Notes under the pieces: model-generated
Told to the model about the DNA's origin: nothing
The model's input: only the letters and a program-made list of their open reading frames with translations
Databases searched by the model: none
Origin: an uncultured Eubacteriales bacterium
Lineage (GTDB): Bacteria; Bacillota; Clostridia; Christensenellales; Aristaeellaceae
Reading direction: 5' to 3'
Length of the DNA stretch: 64,000 bases
Assembly: GCA_900320085.1 (NCBI GenBank)
Contig: ONRC01000001.1
Span: 1 to 64,000, forward strand
Shown here: positions 7,732-15,156 of the stretch, in pieces
How positions within the stretch are numbered: position 1 is the stretch's first letter
Layout of the letters: each line of letters starts with the position of its first letter
Made by a program: the position numbers and the translations under genes

Positions 7732-8418
7732 TTATCGGTAATAGTTCAGCTTCTTTTCCACCCATCCCAGCAGCAGCGTCAGCACGCCGTTGAAGATCAG
7801 GTAGTAGACGCCGGTAAAGAACATGGGCCAGATCGCGCCGGAAATGCCCTGGCTGCCCTTCATGAACGCCTGGCCCGCCCAGATGATTTCCTGCAGGGCG
7901 ATGATGCGGGCCAGGGACGTGTCCTTCACCAGCGTGATGATTTCGTTGGACATGGGCGGCACGATGGCTTTCACCACCTGCATCAGCTTGATGCGCCAGA
8001 AAATCTGGCCCTTCGTCATGCCCAGCACCTTGCCCGCCTCGATCTGCCCCACCGGGACGCTCTGGATGCCGCCCCGGTAGATTTCGGAAAAGTAGCAGGC
8101 GTAGTTGATGATGAACGCCACCGACGCCGCCATGAACCGCCCGCTTTCGCCACCGCCCCAAATAGGATTATGCAGCACCAGGCCGGGGAAATAATAAATG
8201 ATCAGCAGCTGGATCATCAGCGGCGACCCGCGCACGATCCACACGATCACCCGGTTCAGGATGCTGAGCGGCTTAAACCGGCTCATGGAGCCGAACGCGA
8301 TCACCAGCCCCAGCGGCACCGCGCCAAGAAGCGTGACAAAAAACAGCCGGAGCGTCTGCAAAAAACCGACGTTCAGGGAGTTGATGACAATGGGCATTTG
8401 TTGCAGAATCAGTTCCAT
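7732..8418 (-). CDS. Polar amino acid ABC transporter permease (HisM/GlnP family)
   Basis: A 228-residue inner-membrane subunit with about five helices and the family coupling motif near residues 142-170 (VGQIEAGKVLGMTKGQIFWR). The N-terminal PLGLVIAFGSMSRFKPL and RGSPLMIQLLIIYYF are typical of amino acid permeases. It would form a homodimer with two copies of the ATPase 13 bases downstream. The gap to the binding-protein gene (8419-8580) holds a palindromic repeat. Confidence 0.93.
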   Translation of the reverse strand: MELILQQMPIVINSLNVGFLQTLRLFFVTLLGAVPLGLVIAFGSMSRFKPLSILNRVIVWIVRGSPLMIQLLIIYYFPGLVLHNPIWGGGESGRFMAASVAFIINYACYFSEIYRGGIQSVPVGQIEAGKVLGMTKGQIFWRIKLMQVVKAIVPPMSNEIITLVKDTSLARIIALQEIIWAGQAFMKGSQGISGAIWPMFFTGVYYLIFNGVLTLLLGWVEKKLNYYR

Positions 8419-8455
8419 GGTGTTTCCTCGTTTCCATCTTGATCATGAAGAAAAA

Positions 8456-8547
8456 TCCTTCGTGCCCGCTTCGCGGGCCTCAGGATGACAGCCAAGGGGC
8501 AAGTCTTCCCCTGTCATCCTGAGCCTCGCGCAGCGAGTGCGAAGGAT
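8456..8547. repeat. Palindromic repeat, family F (TGTCATCCTGAGC type)
   Basis: Two arms (8456-8492 and 8511-8547) are inverted copies carrying ATCCTTCG...TCAGGATGACAG; each arm contains its own small hairpin. The TCATCCTGAG...GAAGGATC motif is a widespread bacterial intergenic palindrome. It lies inside the amino acid ABC operon between binding protein and permease. Confidence 0.85.
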
Positions 8548-8580
8548 CTCATCTGTCAGAAATGGTGATAATAATTAATT

Positions 8581-9366
8581 TTATTCCTGTGCGATCAGCG
8601 CGGCCTGAACGCCATAGGCCTCGGCGCAGGCAATCAGGGTGCCGTCGGCATAAGCGGCTTTGAAGAAATCGTTCAGCGCGGCGGCCAGGTCGCTGCCCTT
8701 GCGGAAGCCCACGCCGTATTCTTCGCTGTTCAGGCTCAGGGAGTAGGTGAGGTTCGCGTAATTAGTGCCCTCGCCAACCATGGCACCGGCCATGAGCGCG
8801 TCGATCACGGCGGCGTCGGCGGTGCCGCCGGCCACTTCCATCAGCGCTGCGGCCTGGGAGGTGACGGCCACCTTGTTATAGCCCAGCGCGTCGATTTCCG
8901 CTTCGCCCGCGCTGCCCGCTTCCACCGCGAAGGTCAGGCCGGAGAGGGAGGGAACATCGGCATAGGCCGCCGCTTTGTCCGCAGCCAGCACAACGACCTG
9001 GGCGTTGTTGCAGTAGGCGTTGGAGGTTTCCATGGCGCTCTTGACTTCGTCGGTCAATGTCATGCCGTTCCACACGCAGTCGATGGCCTTGCTGTCCAGC
9101 TCCAGGATTTTGTTGTCCCATTCGATTTCGATGAATTCCACTTCCACGCCCAGGGATTCCGCGAACGCCTTGGCCACGTCGGCGTCAAAGCCGACCCACG
9201 CGCCGGATTCATCCTTATAATCCATGGGCTCAAAATCCGTGATGCCAACGACCAGCTTGCCCTTGGCCTTCACGTATTCCAGATCGGTTTCCGCCATCGC
9301 CGCGCTGCCCAGCAGCATCATTGCCGCCATCATCAGCGCGAATACCTTCATCATTTTCTTCATCAT
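8581..9366 (-). CDS. Amino acid ABC transporter substrate-binding protein
   Basis: A 261-residue secreted protein of the polar amino acid binding family (SBP_bac_3): LVVGITDFEPMDYKDESG, GFDADVAKAFAESLGVEVEF, and IDCVWNGMTLTDEV. The signal peptide ends AMA|ETD and has no lipoprotein cysteine, which is unusual for a Gram-positive binding protein. It captures the amino acid outside the membrane for the permease and ATPase downstream. ATG 9366 follows AGAGGAG. It is the first gene of the operon, with a consensus promoter at 9412-9440. Confidence 0.92.
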   Translation of the reverse strand: MMKKMMKVFALMMAAMMLLGSAAMAETDLEYVKAKGKLVVGITDFEPMDYKDESGAWVGFDADVAKAFAESLGVEVEFIEIEWDNKILELDSKAIDCVWNGMTLTDEVKSAMETSNAYCNNAQVVVLAADKAAAYADVPSLSGLTFAVEAGSAGEAEIDALGYNKVAVTSQAAALMEVAGGTADAAVIDALMAGAMVGEGTNYANLTYSLSLNSEEYGVGFRKGSDLAAALNDFFKAAYADGTLIACAEAYGVQAALIAQE

Positions 9367-9411
9367 AGCTCTCCTCTTTTCTTCATCACTTTACCGTAGT
9401 GAACCGATAGC

Positions 9412-9440
9412 ATAATAACATATCAGGCTGATTTTGTCAA
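9412..9440 (-). promoter_or_regulatory. Promoter of the amino acid ABC operon
   Basis: Minus strand TTGACA (9435-9440), 17-base spacer, TATTAT (9412-9417). No operator was recognised. Confidence 0.8.
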
Positions 9441-9550
9441 TCCATGCGCAAAGAAAAAAAGACATCGTCCGCCGCCATGGGTCTCCGCTCACGCGGCAGG
9501 CCCGGGCAGACAATATCTCGAAATACAAGGGGAGAAGAACAAAGCGCGCG

Positions 9551-10276
9551 TTATCCGTTGGTCGTCTGGCGGAAGTACGTTACGCTGCTGTTCTGTTCCA
9601 GGAAAGCAAAAATCGCCTCCTGCGTTACGCTGTTTTTCATTTTTACTACCATGGAATAAGAGGTGGTGCCATCCTGATTATGTGAAATGCCGGTCTCCAT
9701 CACCTGGGCGTGCCATGCGTCAAGCTGTCTGGTTAAGGCGTTTCTAAAGCCTGTGTCATCGTCCACTGTGATCTCGATATGGTTGTTTTGATACTGGTCG
9801 TTAATAATGGGCAGACGGTGCATGATGATCTGAATCATGACCACCGCGACGGTGGCGAAGATACCCAAGGGATACATGCCCGCCCCTAAGGCCAGGCCGA
9901 TGCCCGCTGTTCCCCACATACCGGCGGCGGTGGTCAGTCCTTTGATCGAAGAGCCCTGTTTAAATATGACGCCCGCACACAGAAAGCTGATACCGCTGAC
10001 CACCTGGGCGGCGATGCGGGAGGGGTCCGCGCCGCGTACGCCCCAAAAGCCCGTTTTCTCTGCATCGGTCAGATCGGCAAAGCCGTATTTTGATACGATG
10101 ATGATGAGCGCCGCGGAGAAGCACACCAGCAGATGTGTGCGCACGCCCGCCTCTTTCAGACGGGAACTGCGTTCCACGCCGATGACGCCCCCGCATAAGC
10201 AGGCCACCGCGATACGGATAAAGAACTCCAGATACTGGGGAATCGATATCTGCTGATTTATGATTTCATAAAGCAT
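9551..10276 (-). CDS. MgtC/SapB-family membrane protein
   Basis: A 241-residue protein: residues 1-145 are the conserved MgtC membrane domain with four to five helices (CGGVIGVERSSRLKEAGVRTH, SGISFLCAGVIFKQG, GLTTAAGMWGTAGIGLALGAG). Residues about 155-241 form a soluble ACT-like C-terminal domain. Family members affect membrane potential or Mg2+ and stress physiology; the exact biochemical role is not settled. It begins 46 bases after the stop of the glycosidase-like gene upstream and may be co-transcribed with it. Confidence 0.88.
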   Translation of the reverse strand: MLYEIINQQISIPQYLEFFIRIAVACLCGGVIGVERSSRLKEAGVRTHLLVCFSAALIIIVSKYGFADLTDAEKTGFWGVRGADPSRIAAQVVSGISFLCAGVIFKQGSSIKGLTTAAGMWGTAGIGLALGAGMYPLGIFATVAVVMIQIIMHRLPIINDQYQNNHIEITVDDDTGFRNALTRQLDAWHAQVMETGISHNQDGTTSYSMVVKMKNSVTQEAIFAFLEQNSSVTYFRQTTNG

Positions 10277-10322
10277 CGTAGCACCGCCTATATTATTGCT
10301 GACCGCATCATTCTTTTTGTTT

Positions 10323-11168
10323 TTATTCCACGAACCCCATCACGTCCACGATCCTCTGGCCCGCGCCGTAAATGAGCTTCAGGGTCTTTTTTCCCTGCAA
10401 ACGGCGGAACAGGGCGGAGGACGGGCCGCCGTCCAGGTCGTAGACCCATTCGGGGTGGTATTCGCCTTCCAAAAACTCGTTGGCTTCCACCAGGGTCAGC
10501 CCGTGGCTGGAGGTACCGGTCAGGATCACATAGGTGTTTTCCTCCGGCAGCTTGGCGATGATGGTGCGGATATAGCGGGTGGTAGCGAACTTCCAGGTTT
10601 CATCCACCAGGCTTTGCCCGTTCACCGCCATGGGGCAGCCCTCGTAAAAGCTCCAGGTCTGGATAGGATTGTGGGCAAGTACTTCCGCATTGTCCGCGCC
10701 GACGTACATGTGCAGGCCGTCCGCCTCCAGGGTCAGGCCGTAATAGGGCACACCCTCCAGATTGCGGTACACTTCCCCATCCACCACGGTGAGCGAACCC
10801 AGCGGGGTATAGTAATAATCCGCGCTGGTACCCGGGTAGTTGTCGGGGATTTCGGGGTAGGTAGGGCTGACGTACCCGCTGCCGTTGATGACGACCGCCG
10901 CGCCGGTGATTTTCTTTGCCAAATCCTCCGCCTTGGCCAGCTTTTCATGCCAGGGGGAGATGGCCTTCTTGATCTGCCGGGCGGGATCGGCCATCCAGAT
11001 CTTTGTCACATAGCAGACCGTGCCGTTCAGCTTCACTTCTTCCAGGGTGTATTTCAGTGTTTCCGTATCGTATTTTACCGCCAGATTCCGCTTGGTTATT
11101 TTGTATTCCGCCAGGCCGCTCAGCGGCAGCAAACCCAGCAAAAGAATCAGAGCCAGCAGCCTTTTCAT
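10323..11168 (-). CDS. Secreted phosphodiester-glycosidase (NAGPA)-domain protein
   Basis: A 281-residue protein with a type I signal peptide (MKRLLALILLLGLLPLSGLA) and a NAGPA/exopolysaccharide-biosynthesis-type domain, recognised by AAVVINGSGYVSP in the middle and the conserved VYDLDGGPSSALF near the C-terminus. Such domains cleave GlcNAc-1-phosphodiesters, and in Bacillota they act on cell-wall or teichoic-acid-type polymers. ATG 11168 was chosen over the ATG 15 bases upstream because GGGAGGAAT lies directly before it. The substrate is inferred only from the family. Confidence 0.8.
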   Translation of the reverse strand: MKRLLALILLLGLLPLSGLAEYKITKRNLAVKYDTETLKYTLEEVKLNGTVCYVTKIWMADPARQIKKAISPWHEKLAKAEDLAKKITGAAVVINGSGYVSPTYPEIPDNYPGTSADYYYTPLGSLTVVDGEVYRNLEGVPYYGLTLEADGLHMYVGADNAEVLAHNPIQTWSFYEGCPMAVNGQSLVDETWKFATTRYIRTIIAKLPEENTYVILTGTSSHGLTLVEANEFLEGEYHPEWVYDLDGGPSSALFRRLQGKKTLKLIYGAGQRIVDVMGFVE

Positions 11169-11262
11169 TTCTATTCCTCCCATTCGGTGGGTTGATTTAC
11201 TGTCATTATAGCACGGTATGCATTTCCTGACAATGCGGTTTTATGTAAATTCCGATAATTAC

Positions 11263-11291
11263 TTGCCAGATTCAACATAAAATGTTATGAT
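11263..11291 (+). promoter_or_regulatory. Promoter of the 71-residue protein gene
   Basis: TTGCCA (11263-11268), 17-base spacer, TATGAT (11286-11291). Confidence 0.7.
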
Positions 11292-11330
11292 GCAGTCAGC
11301 GCATAAAATAAAGAAAGGAAGAAGAGACAG

Positions 11331-11546
11331 ATGCCGTTGTTTCGTAAAAAGCCGGTCAGCACCATTTCTTACGACCCGAAAACCCAGGAGCCTGCCGTGC
11401 GCCGCAGCATCTGCACCGGGGAAATGACCGTGGGCTTCATCGACAAAGCTACCGGTAAATTTCATGACCTGATGATGGTGGACAGTCAGGGGCTGGAAGA
11501 CTTTCGCAGGCAGGTGGGTGCGGACGAAATCCGGACGATTTACTGA
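11331..11546 (+). CDS. Small conserved-looking protein of unknown function
   Basis: 71 residues, basic N-terminus (MPLFRKKPVST), then RRSICTGEMTVGFIDKATGKF with a single Cys, and a C-terminal LEDFRRQVGADEIRTIY. A good ribosome site (GAAAGGAAG) and promoter support expression. Small cytosolic proteins with a SICTGE-type core occur in Clostridia; no function is known to me. Confidence 0.75.
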   Translation: MPLFRKKPVSTISYDPKTQEPAVRRSICTGEMTVGFIDKATGKFHDLMMVDSQGLEDFRRQVGADEIRTIY

Positions 11547-11557
11547 TTCTGCCGCAG

Positions 11558-11586
11558 TTGCGCACTGCCGGAAAATATGATAGAAT
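11558..11586 (+). promoter_or_regulatory. Candidate promoter of the FAD-synthetase-like gene
   Basis: TTGCGC (11558-11563), 17-base spacer, TAGAAT (11581-11586); moderate match. Confidence 0.45.
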
Positions 11587-11626
11587 ACGTTTGTTACATC
11601 CACTTATCAGCAAAGGAGATTCACCC

Positions 11627-12190
11627 ATGGGCGAAAGCCTGACTGAGCAAAAGGCCGCGCCTTGCGTGGTGTGCCTGGGCTTTTTTGACGGCGTGCATCT
11701 GGCCCACCAGGCGCTGCTCCGCGCGGCGCGGCAGGAAGGAGAACGCCTTCATCTGCCGGTGTGCGTGCATACGTTTGACCACGCGCCGGGAGACAAGGAT
11801 TTTGAGCTGACCACCCTGCCCCAGCGGGAAGCGCTTTTAAAGCATTACGGCGCGGACAGCGTATCCGTGAGCATATTTGATGAAGAGATGCGCCACATGC
11901 GGGGAGACGATTTTTTCAAAGATGTCATTTTGAGCCGACTCAACGCCCGTCACGTGGTCTGCGGAGACGACCACCGCTTCGGCTACAAGGGCGCGTGGGG
12001 CGTGAAGGAACTGCAGGCGCTTTGTGATGAAGCGGGCGTCGGCCTGACGGTGGTGCCTCAGGTGTCTCTGCCCGACGGCCAGCGCGTATCCAGCACCGCC
12101 ATCCGCAAGGCGATTATGGAAGGAAACACAGAATTGGCGGAAAGGATGCTGGGAAGGAAGCTCTATAAAGATTGGAGAGTGAAGAGTTAA
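11627..12190 (+). CDS. FAD synthetase-like nucleotidyltransferase (RibF N-terminal domain only)
   Basis: 187 residues matching the adenylyltransferase half of bifunctional RibF: CLGFFDGVHLAHQALL (HxGH-type site), VVCGDDHRFGYKG, and VSSTAIRKAIMEGNTELAERMLG. This half makes FAD from FMN and ATP. The riboflavin kinase half, normally about 120 residues, is missing: the protein stops just where that domain would begin. Its last codons and TAA lie in the arm of a palindromic repeat (12175-12285). It is either a natural single-domain enzyme or a truncated RibF. ATG 11627 follows CAAAGGAG; the open frame upstream has no ribosome site. Confidence 0.75.
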   Translation: MGESLTEQKAAPCVVCLGFFDGVHLAHQALLRAARQEGERLHLPVCVHTFDHAPGDKDFELTTLPQREALLKHYGADSVSVSIFDEEMRHMRGDDFFKDVILSRLNARHVVCGDDHRFGYKGAWGVKELQALCDEAGVGLTVVPQVSLPDGQRVSSTAIRKAIMEGNTELAERMLGRKLYKDWRVKS

Positions 12191-12285
12191 GCGTAAAGAC
12201 GATCTTGCTTTATCATCTGCTGACGATCAAGCTTGATTGTCCCTATTCATCTTCACTCTGAACGCTCCACACTTCACTCTGAATA
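12175..12285. repeat. Palindromic repeat related to family B (GAGAGTGAAGAG arms)
   Basis: Left arm GAGAGTGAAGAGTTAAGCG (from about 12175) and inverted right arm CTTCACTCTGAACGCTCC / CTTCACTCTGAATA (about 12250-12285), with a GATCTTGC-type inner stem. It supplies the stop codon of the upstream gene. Confidence 0.65.
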
Positions 12286-12292
12286 ATTCCTC

Positions 12293-12321
12293 TTGCTTAA
12301 TTCCCCAAAACAGAGTAAAAT
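12293..12321 (+). promoter_or_regulatory. Promoter of the frr operon
   Basis: TTGCTT (12293-12298), 17-base spacer, TAAAAT (12316-12321), 42 bases before the frr start. Confidence 0.6.
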
Positions 12322-12362
12322 AGAACCAACAAATTCCACAGCACGAACAGGAGGCATGAATC

Positions 12363-12920
12363 ATGTACCATGCGGTAATCGACAACGCCAAGGAAAAAAT
12401 GATCAAGACCAAGGATTTCTATCAGAAGGATATGCTCTCCCTGCGCGCTGGCCGCGCCAACCCCCAGATTCTGGACCGCATCGTGGTGGATTATTACGGC
12501 ACCGCCACCCCGCTCAAGCAGATGGGCAATATCAACAGCCCCGAACCCCGGCTGCTCACCATCTCCCTGTGGGACCCCAAGGCCATTCCGCTGGTGGAAA
12601 AGGCCATCCAGAAGAGTGACCTGGGCATGAATCCCTCCAATGACGGCAAGGTGATCCGCCTGGTGGTGCCCGAGCTGAACGAGGAGCGCCGCAAGGAACT
12701 GACCAAAGTGGTTCGCAAAGGCGCGGAGGAAGCCAAGGTGGCCATGCGCAACACCCGCCGCGACGCCATGGAGCAGATCAAGAAGCTCAAGAAGGATTCC
12801 AAAATCACCGAGGACGATCAGCGCAAGGCCGAGGACGAGCTGCAAAAGCTGACCGACGCCCAGATCAAGGAAGTGGATAAGGTGGCCGCGGAAAAAGAAA
12901 AGGAGATCATGGAAGTTTGA
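12363..12920 (+). CDS. frr: Ribosome recycling factor
   Basis: A 185-residue, full-length RRF. It splits post-termination ribosomes together with EF-G. Seen: SLRAGRANPQILDRIVVDYYG at residues 26-46, NDGKVIRLVVPELNEERRKEL in the middle, and the long charged helices with NTRRDAMEQIKKLKKD. ATG 12363 follows ACAGGAGG. It heads the frr-uppS-cdsA-dxr-rseP-ispG-polC block, an order widely conserved in Bacillota. Confidence 0.97.
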   Translation: MYHAVIDNAKEKMIKTKDFYQKDMLSLRAGRANPQILDRIVVDYYGTATPLKQMGNINSPEPRLLTISLWDPKAIPLVEKAIQKSDLGMNPSNDGKVIRLVVPELNEERRKELTKVVRKGAEEAKVAMRNTRRDAMEQIKKLKKDSKITEDDQRKAEDELQKLTDAQIKEVDKVAAEKEKEIMEV

Positions 12921-13120
12921 CCTGTGACGTACTGGGCCGCGAACTGAAAGCGGCCCTTTCTTCCCTCCCTGAAAACGCCCCGAAACCGCAAATCACCCTC
13001 ACCGCCGCCCCCCGCCGCGACGGCCAGACCCGCCAGGACGGCGTTCTGCGGGTCGTTGCCGTGCGCGAAGGGGAATGGGTGGTGGCGAGGTTTATTGATG
13101 AGGTAGGAGTAAGGAAGTAG
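12917..13120 (+). CDS. Small hypothetical protein overlapping frr stop
   Basis: A 67-residue frame that starts at TTG 12917, overlapping the frr stop as TTGA, with GGAG about 10 bases upstream. The amphipathic pattern LRVVAVREGEWVVARFID suggests a small folded protein. The last residues (GVRK) and the stop fall inside the arm of repeat 13100-13435, so the natural C-terminus may have been altered. No family recognised; it may also be non-coding. Confidence 0.4.
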   Translation: MTCDVLGRELKAALSSLPENAPKPQITLTAAPRRDGQTRQDGVLRVVAVREGEWVVARFIDEVGVRK

Positions 13121-13435
13121 GAGGTAGGAGGTTTTATTATGCTTTCCTATCCCCCAAAACAAGTAATCCTCCATTATTGATCCCCCAATAAAAACTTGAA
13201 TTCCAAACATGGAAGCTAGAACGAAATGAATCAGAAAACCGTAGGGGCGGATATGATCCGCCCGCCGTAACAGGCCCAAATACGCCGGAAAATGGGCGTT
13301 CCCATATCGTTTGTTTCGGGCGGATAATATCCGCCCCTACTGATACCTTTATTCTTTACAGGATAAATTCAAGAATTTATTGGGACAGCAATAATATCAG
13401 CCGTCTAAACTTCCTACCTCCTACTTCCTACCTTC
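13100..13435. repeat. Palindromic repeat, family A, copy 2, interrupted by a family E element
   Basis: Outer arms 13100-13133 and 13408-13435 are GTAGGAGG/GTAGGAAG units and their inverse. Inside lies a second, AT-rich pair of arms (about 13174-13203 and 13362-13396, sharing CCCAATAAA and CTTGAATT). Inside that lies a complete family E element at 13241-13340. These nested palindromes fill the gap between the small gene after frr and uppS. Confidence 0.8.
13241..13340. repeat. Palindromic repeat, family E (GTAGGGGCGGATAT arms), copy 1
   Basis: GTAGGGGCGGATATGATCCG at 13241-13260 faces its inverse ending at 13340; each arm also contains the short palindrome CGGATATGATCCG or CGGATAATATCCG. A second copy is at 28793-28885. 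Confidence 0.85.
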
Positions 13436-13450
13436 AAGAAGGAGCCCCCT

Positions 13451-14164
13451 ATGACTGAACTGCCTCTCCCCCGCCATGTGGCGATCATCATGGACGGCAA
13501 CGGCCGCTGGGCCAAGCAGCATAAAATCCAGGTCGCCCTGGGCCACCGCAAGGGCGTGGAAACCCTGCGCGCCATCATTCGCGAAAGCAGTGACCTGGGC
13601 ATCGAGTCCCTGACCCTCTACGCCTTCTCTACCGAAAACTGGCGGCGCTCGCCGGAAGAGGTGTCAGCGCTGATGGGGCTGCTGCTGGAATATTTTACCT
13701 CAGAAATCGACGAGCTGGACGAAAAGAACGTGCGCATCCGCATCCTGGGCGATAAAGACGGGATGCCCGAAAAGCAGCGGGCCGCGCTGTACAACGCCGA
13801 GGAGCGCACGAAAGACAATACCGGCCTGAACCTGAACATCGCCATCAACTATGGCGGCCGGGCGGAGTTGGCCCGCGCGGCGCAGGCCCTGGCCGCAAAA
13901 GCGGTCAGGGGCGAAATCAAACCCGAAGACATTGACGAAGCCGCTTTCGCCAACGAATTGTATACAAAAGGCCAGCCGGACGTGGACCTGCTGATCCGCA
14001 CCAGCGGGGAAATGCGGCTGAGCAATTTCTTATTATTCCAGTGCGCCTACGCGGAATTTGAATTTCCCACGGTGCTCTGGCCCGACTTTGATTTGGCCGC
14101 CTATCACGAAGCACTGGACGCGTTCCGGCACCGTGACCGGCGCTTTGGAGGACGCAATTCATGA
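13451..14164 (+). CDS. uppS: Isoprenyl transferase (undecaprenyl diphosphate synthase)
   Basis: A 237-residue cis-prenyltransferase that extends farnesyl diphosphate to the C55 carrier lipid of cell-wall synthesis. Seen: HVAIIMDGNGRWAKQ (8-22, with the catalytic Asp), SLTLYAFSTENWRR, LNLNIAINYGGRAEL, and DLLIRTSGEMRLSNFLLFQ. AGAAGGAG precedes ATG 13451. It overlaps cdsA by four bases (ATGA). Confidence 0.97.
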   Translation: MTELPLPRHVAIIMDGNGRWAKQHKIQVALGHRKGVETLRAIIRESSDLGIESLTLYAFSTENWRRSPEEVSALMGLLLEYFTSEIDELDEKNVRIRILGDKDGMPEKQRAALYNAEERTKDNTGLNLNIAINYGGRAELARAAQALAAKAVRGEIKPEDIDEAAFANELYTKGQPDVDLLIRTSGEMRLSNFLLFQCAYAEFEFPTVLWPDFDLAAYHEALDAFRHRDRRFGGRNS

Positions 14165-14979
14165 CCCAGCGTATTATCACCGGCGTTGCTTTGGTGGGAA
14201 TTCTGGTGCTGGCCCTGTGGGGCGGCGGGCTTTGGTTTTCCGTCCCCTATATGGTCACCATCTGCATGTCCATGTATGAAATGATCCGGGCCACGGCTCA
14301 GGCCGGGCACCGCCCGGTGCAGTGGCCCTGCTGGCTGTGCGTGCTTTTATCCATCCCGCTGTTTCATTTTGTGGGCAGCGTGTCGCTGCTGATGCCGCTG
14401 ATTGGCGGAGCGTTCATGCTGATCGCCATGGTGGTCATCTTCCGGGAAGAACCCAAGCTGGAGGATATCGAAATCTCCGCCCTGCCCTTGGTCAGCGTGC
14501 TGCTGCCGGGGCTGTGCATGCTGGGCCTGCAAAAGGCGCCGGGGCAGTACAACCAAAACCTGCTGATGGTGCTGGCCTTCGGCGTGCCGCTGTTCGGCGA
14601 TACGCTGGCTTATTTCATCGGCAGCCGGTTCGGCAAGCGCAAGCTGTGCCCCGCCGTCAGCCCCAATAAATCGGTGGAAGGCGCGATTGCGGGACTGGTG
14701 GGCAGCATCGTCTGGGCCATGCTGACGGCCGCGGCGTTTTCGCTGTATAAGCCTATTCCGCCCTTCTGGCACTTCCCCATCCTGGGGCTGCTGGGCGGTA
14801 TTGCCGGACAGATGGGCGACCTGTTCGCTTCCCTTATCAAGCGCCACTGCGGCGTCAAGGATTTCAGCAACATCTTCCCCGGCCACGGCGGCATGATGGA
14901 CCGGCTGGACAGCGTATACTGGTCCACGGTGATCATGTATGTGTATTTCAATCTGTGCGCGGGAGCGTTTGCGATTTGA
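14161..14979 (+). CDS. cdsA: Phosphatidate cytidylyltransferase
   Basis: 272 residues, about eight membrane helices, with the CdsA signature near the C-terminus (KDFSNIFPGHGGMMDRLDS, about 235-253) and GDTLAYFIGSRFGKRKL. It makes CDP-diacylglycerol from phosphatidate and CTP at the inner membrane, the entry to phospholipid synthesis. It is translationally coupled to uppS. The stop codon abuts the arm of a palindromic repeat. Confidence 0.96.
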   Translation: MTQRIITGVALVGILVLALWGGGLWFSVPYMVTICMSMYEMIRATAQAGHRPVQWPCWLCVLLSIPLFHFVGSVSLLMPLIGGAFMLIAMVVIFREEPKLEDIEISALPLVSVLLPGLCMLGLQKAPGQYNQNLLMVLAFGVPLFGDTLAYFIGSRFGKRKLCPAVSPNKSVEGAIAGLVGSIVWAMLTAAAFSLYKPIPPFWHFPILGLLGGIAGQMGDLFASLIKRHCGVKDFSNIFPGHGGMMDRLDSVYWSTVIMYVYFNLCAGAFAI

Positions 14980-15106
14980 GAGACGTGAGTGCAGAGTACA
15001 GAGTACAGAGTTCAGATGATTTTAGCCTGTCATCATGACAGCTTTCAATTGCGGCCGACTATATAAAATCTGTACTCTGGACTCTACGCTCTGTACACTC
15101 GTCTCT
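14979..15106. repeat. Palindromic repeat, family B (GCAGAGTACAGAGT arms), copy 1
   Basis: Left arm 14979-15016 and inverted right arm about 15068-15106 are built of CAGAGTACAGAG/CTCTGTACTCTG units, lying between cdsA and dxr. Other copies: 57581-57674 and 61489-61602. Confidence 0.85.
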
Positions 15107-15156
15107 TTCTCCGCGTTCCCGTCCTTTAAATTCCTTAAAAAGCGAGGTAATCAAGT

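Noticed and set aside
9441..9550. Plus-strand frames of 71-83 codons at 9434-9685
   Set aside because: They overlap the end of the MgtC-family gene on the other strand, have no ribosome site and give low-complexity basic peptides.
14979..15106. tRNA or small structured RNA gene between cdsA and dxr
   Set aside because: The palindrome is made of short CAGAGTACAGAG units found at other loci, with no T-loop or anticodon-arm pattern; it is an intergenic repeat.
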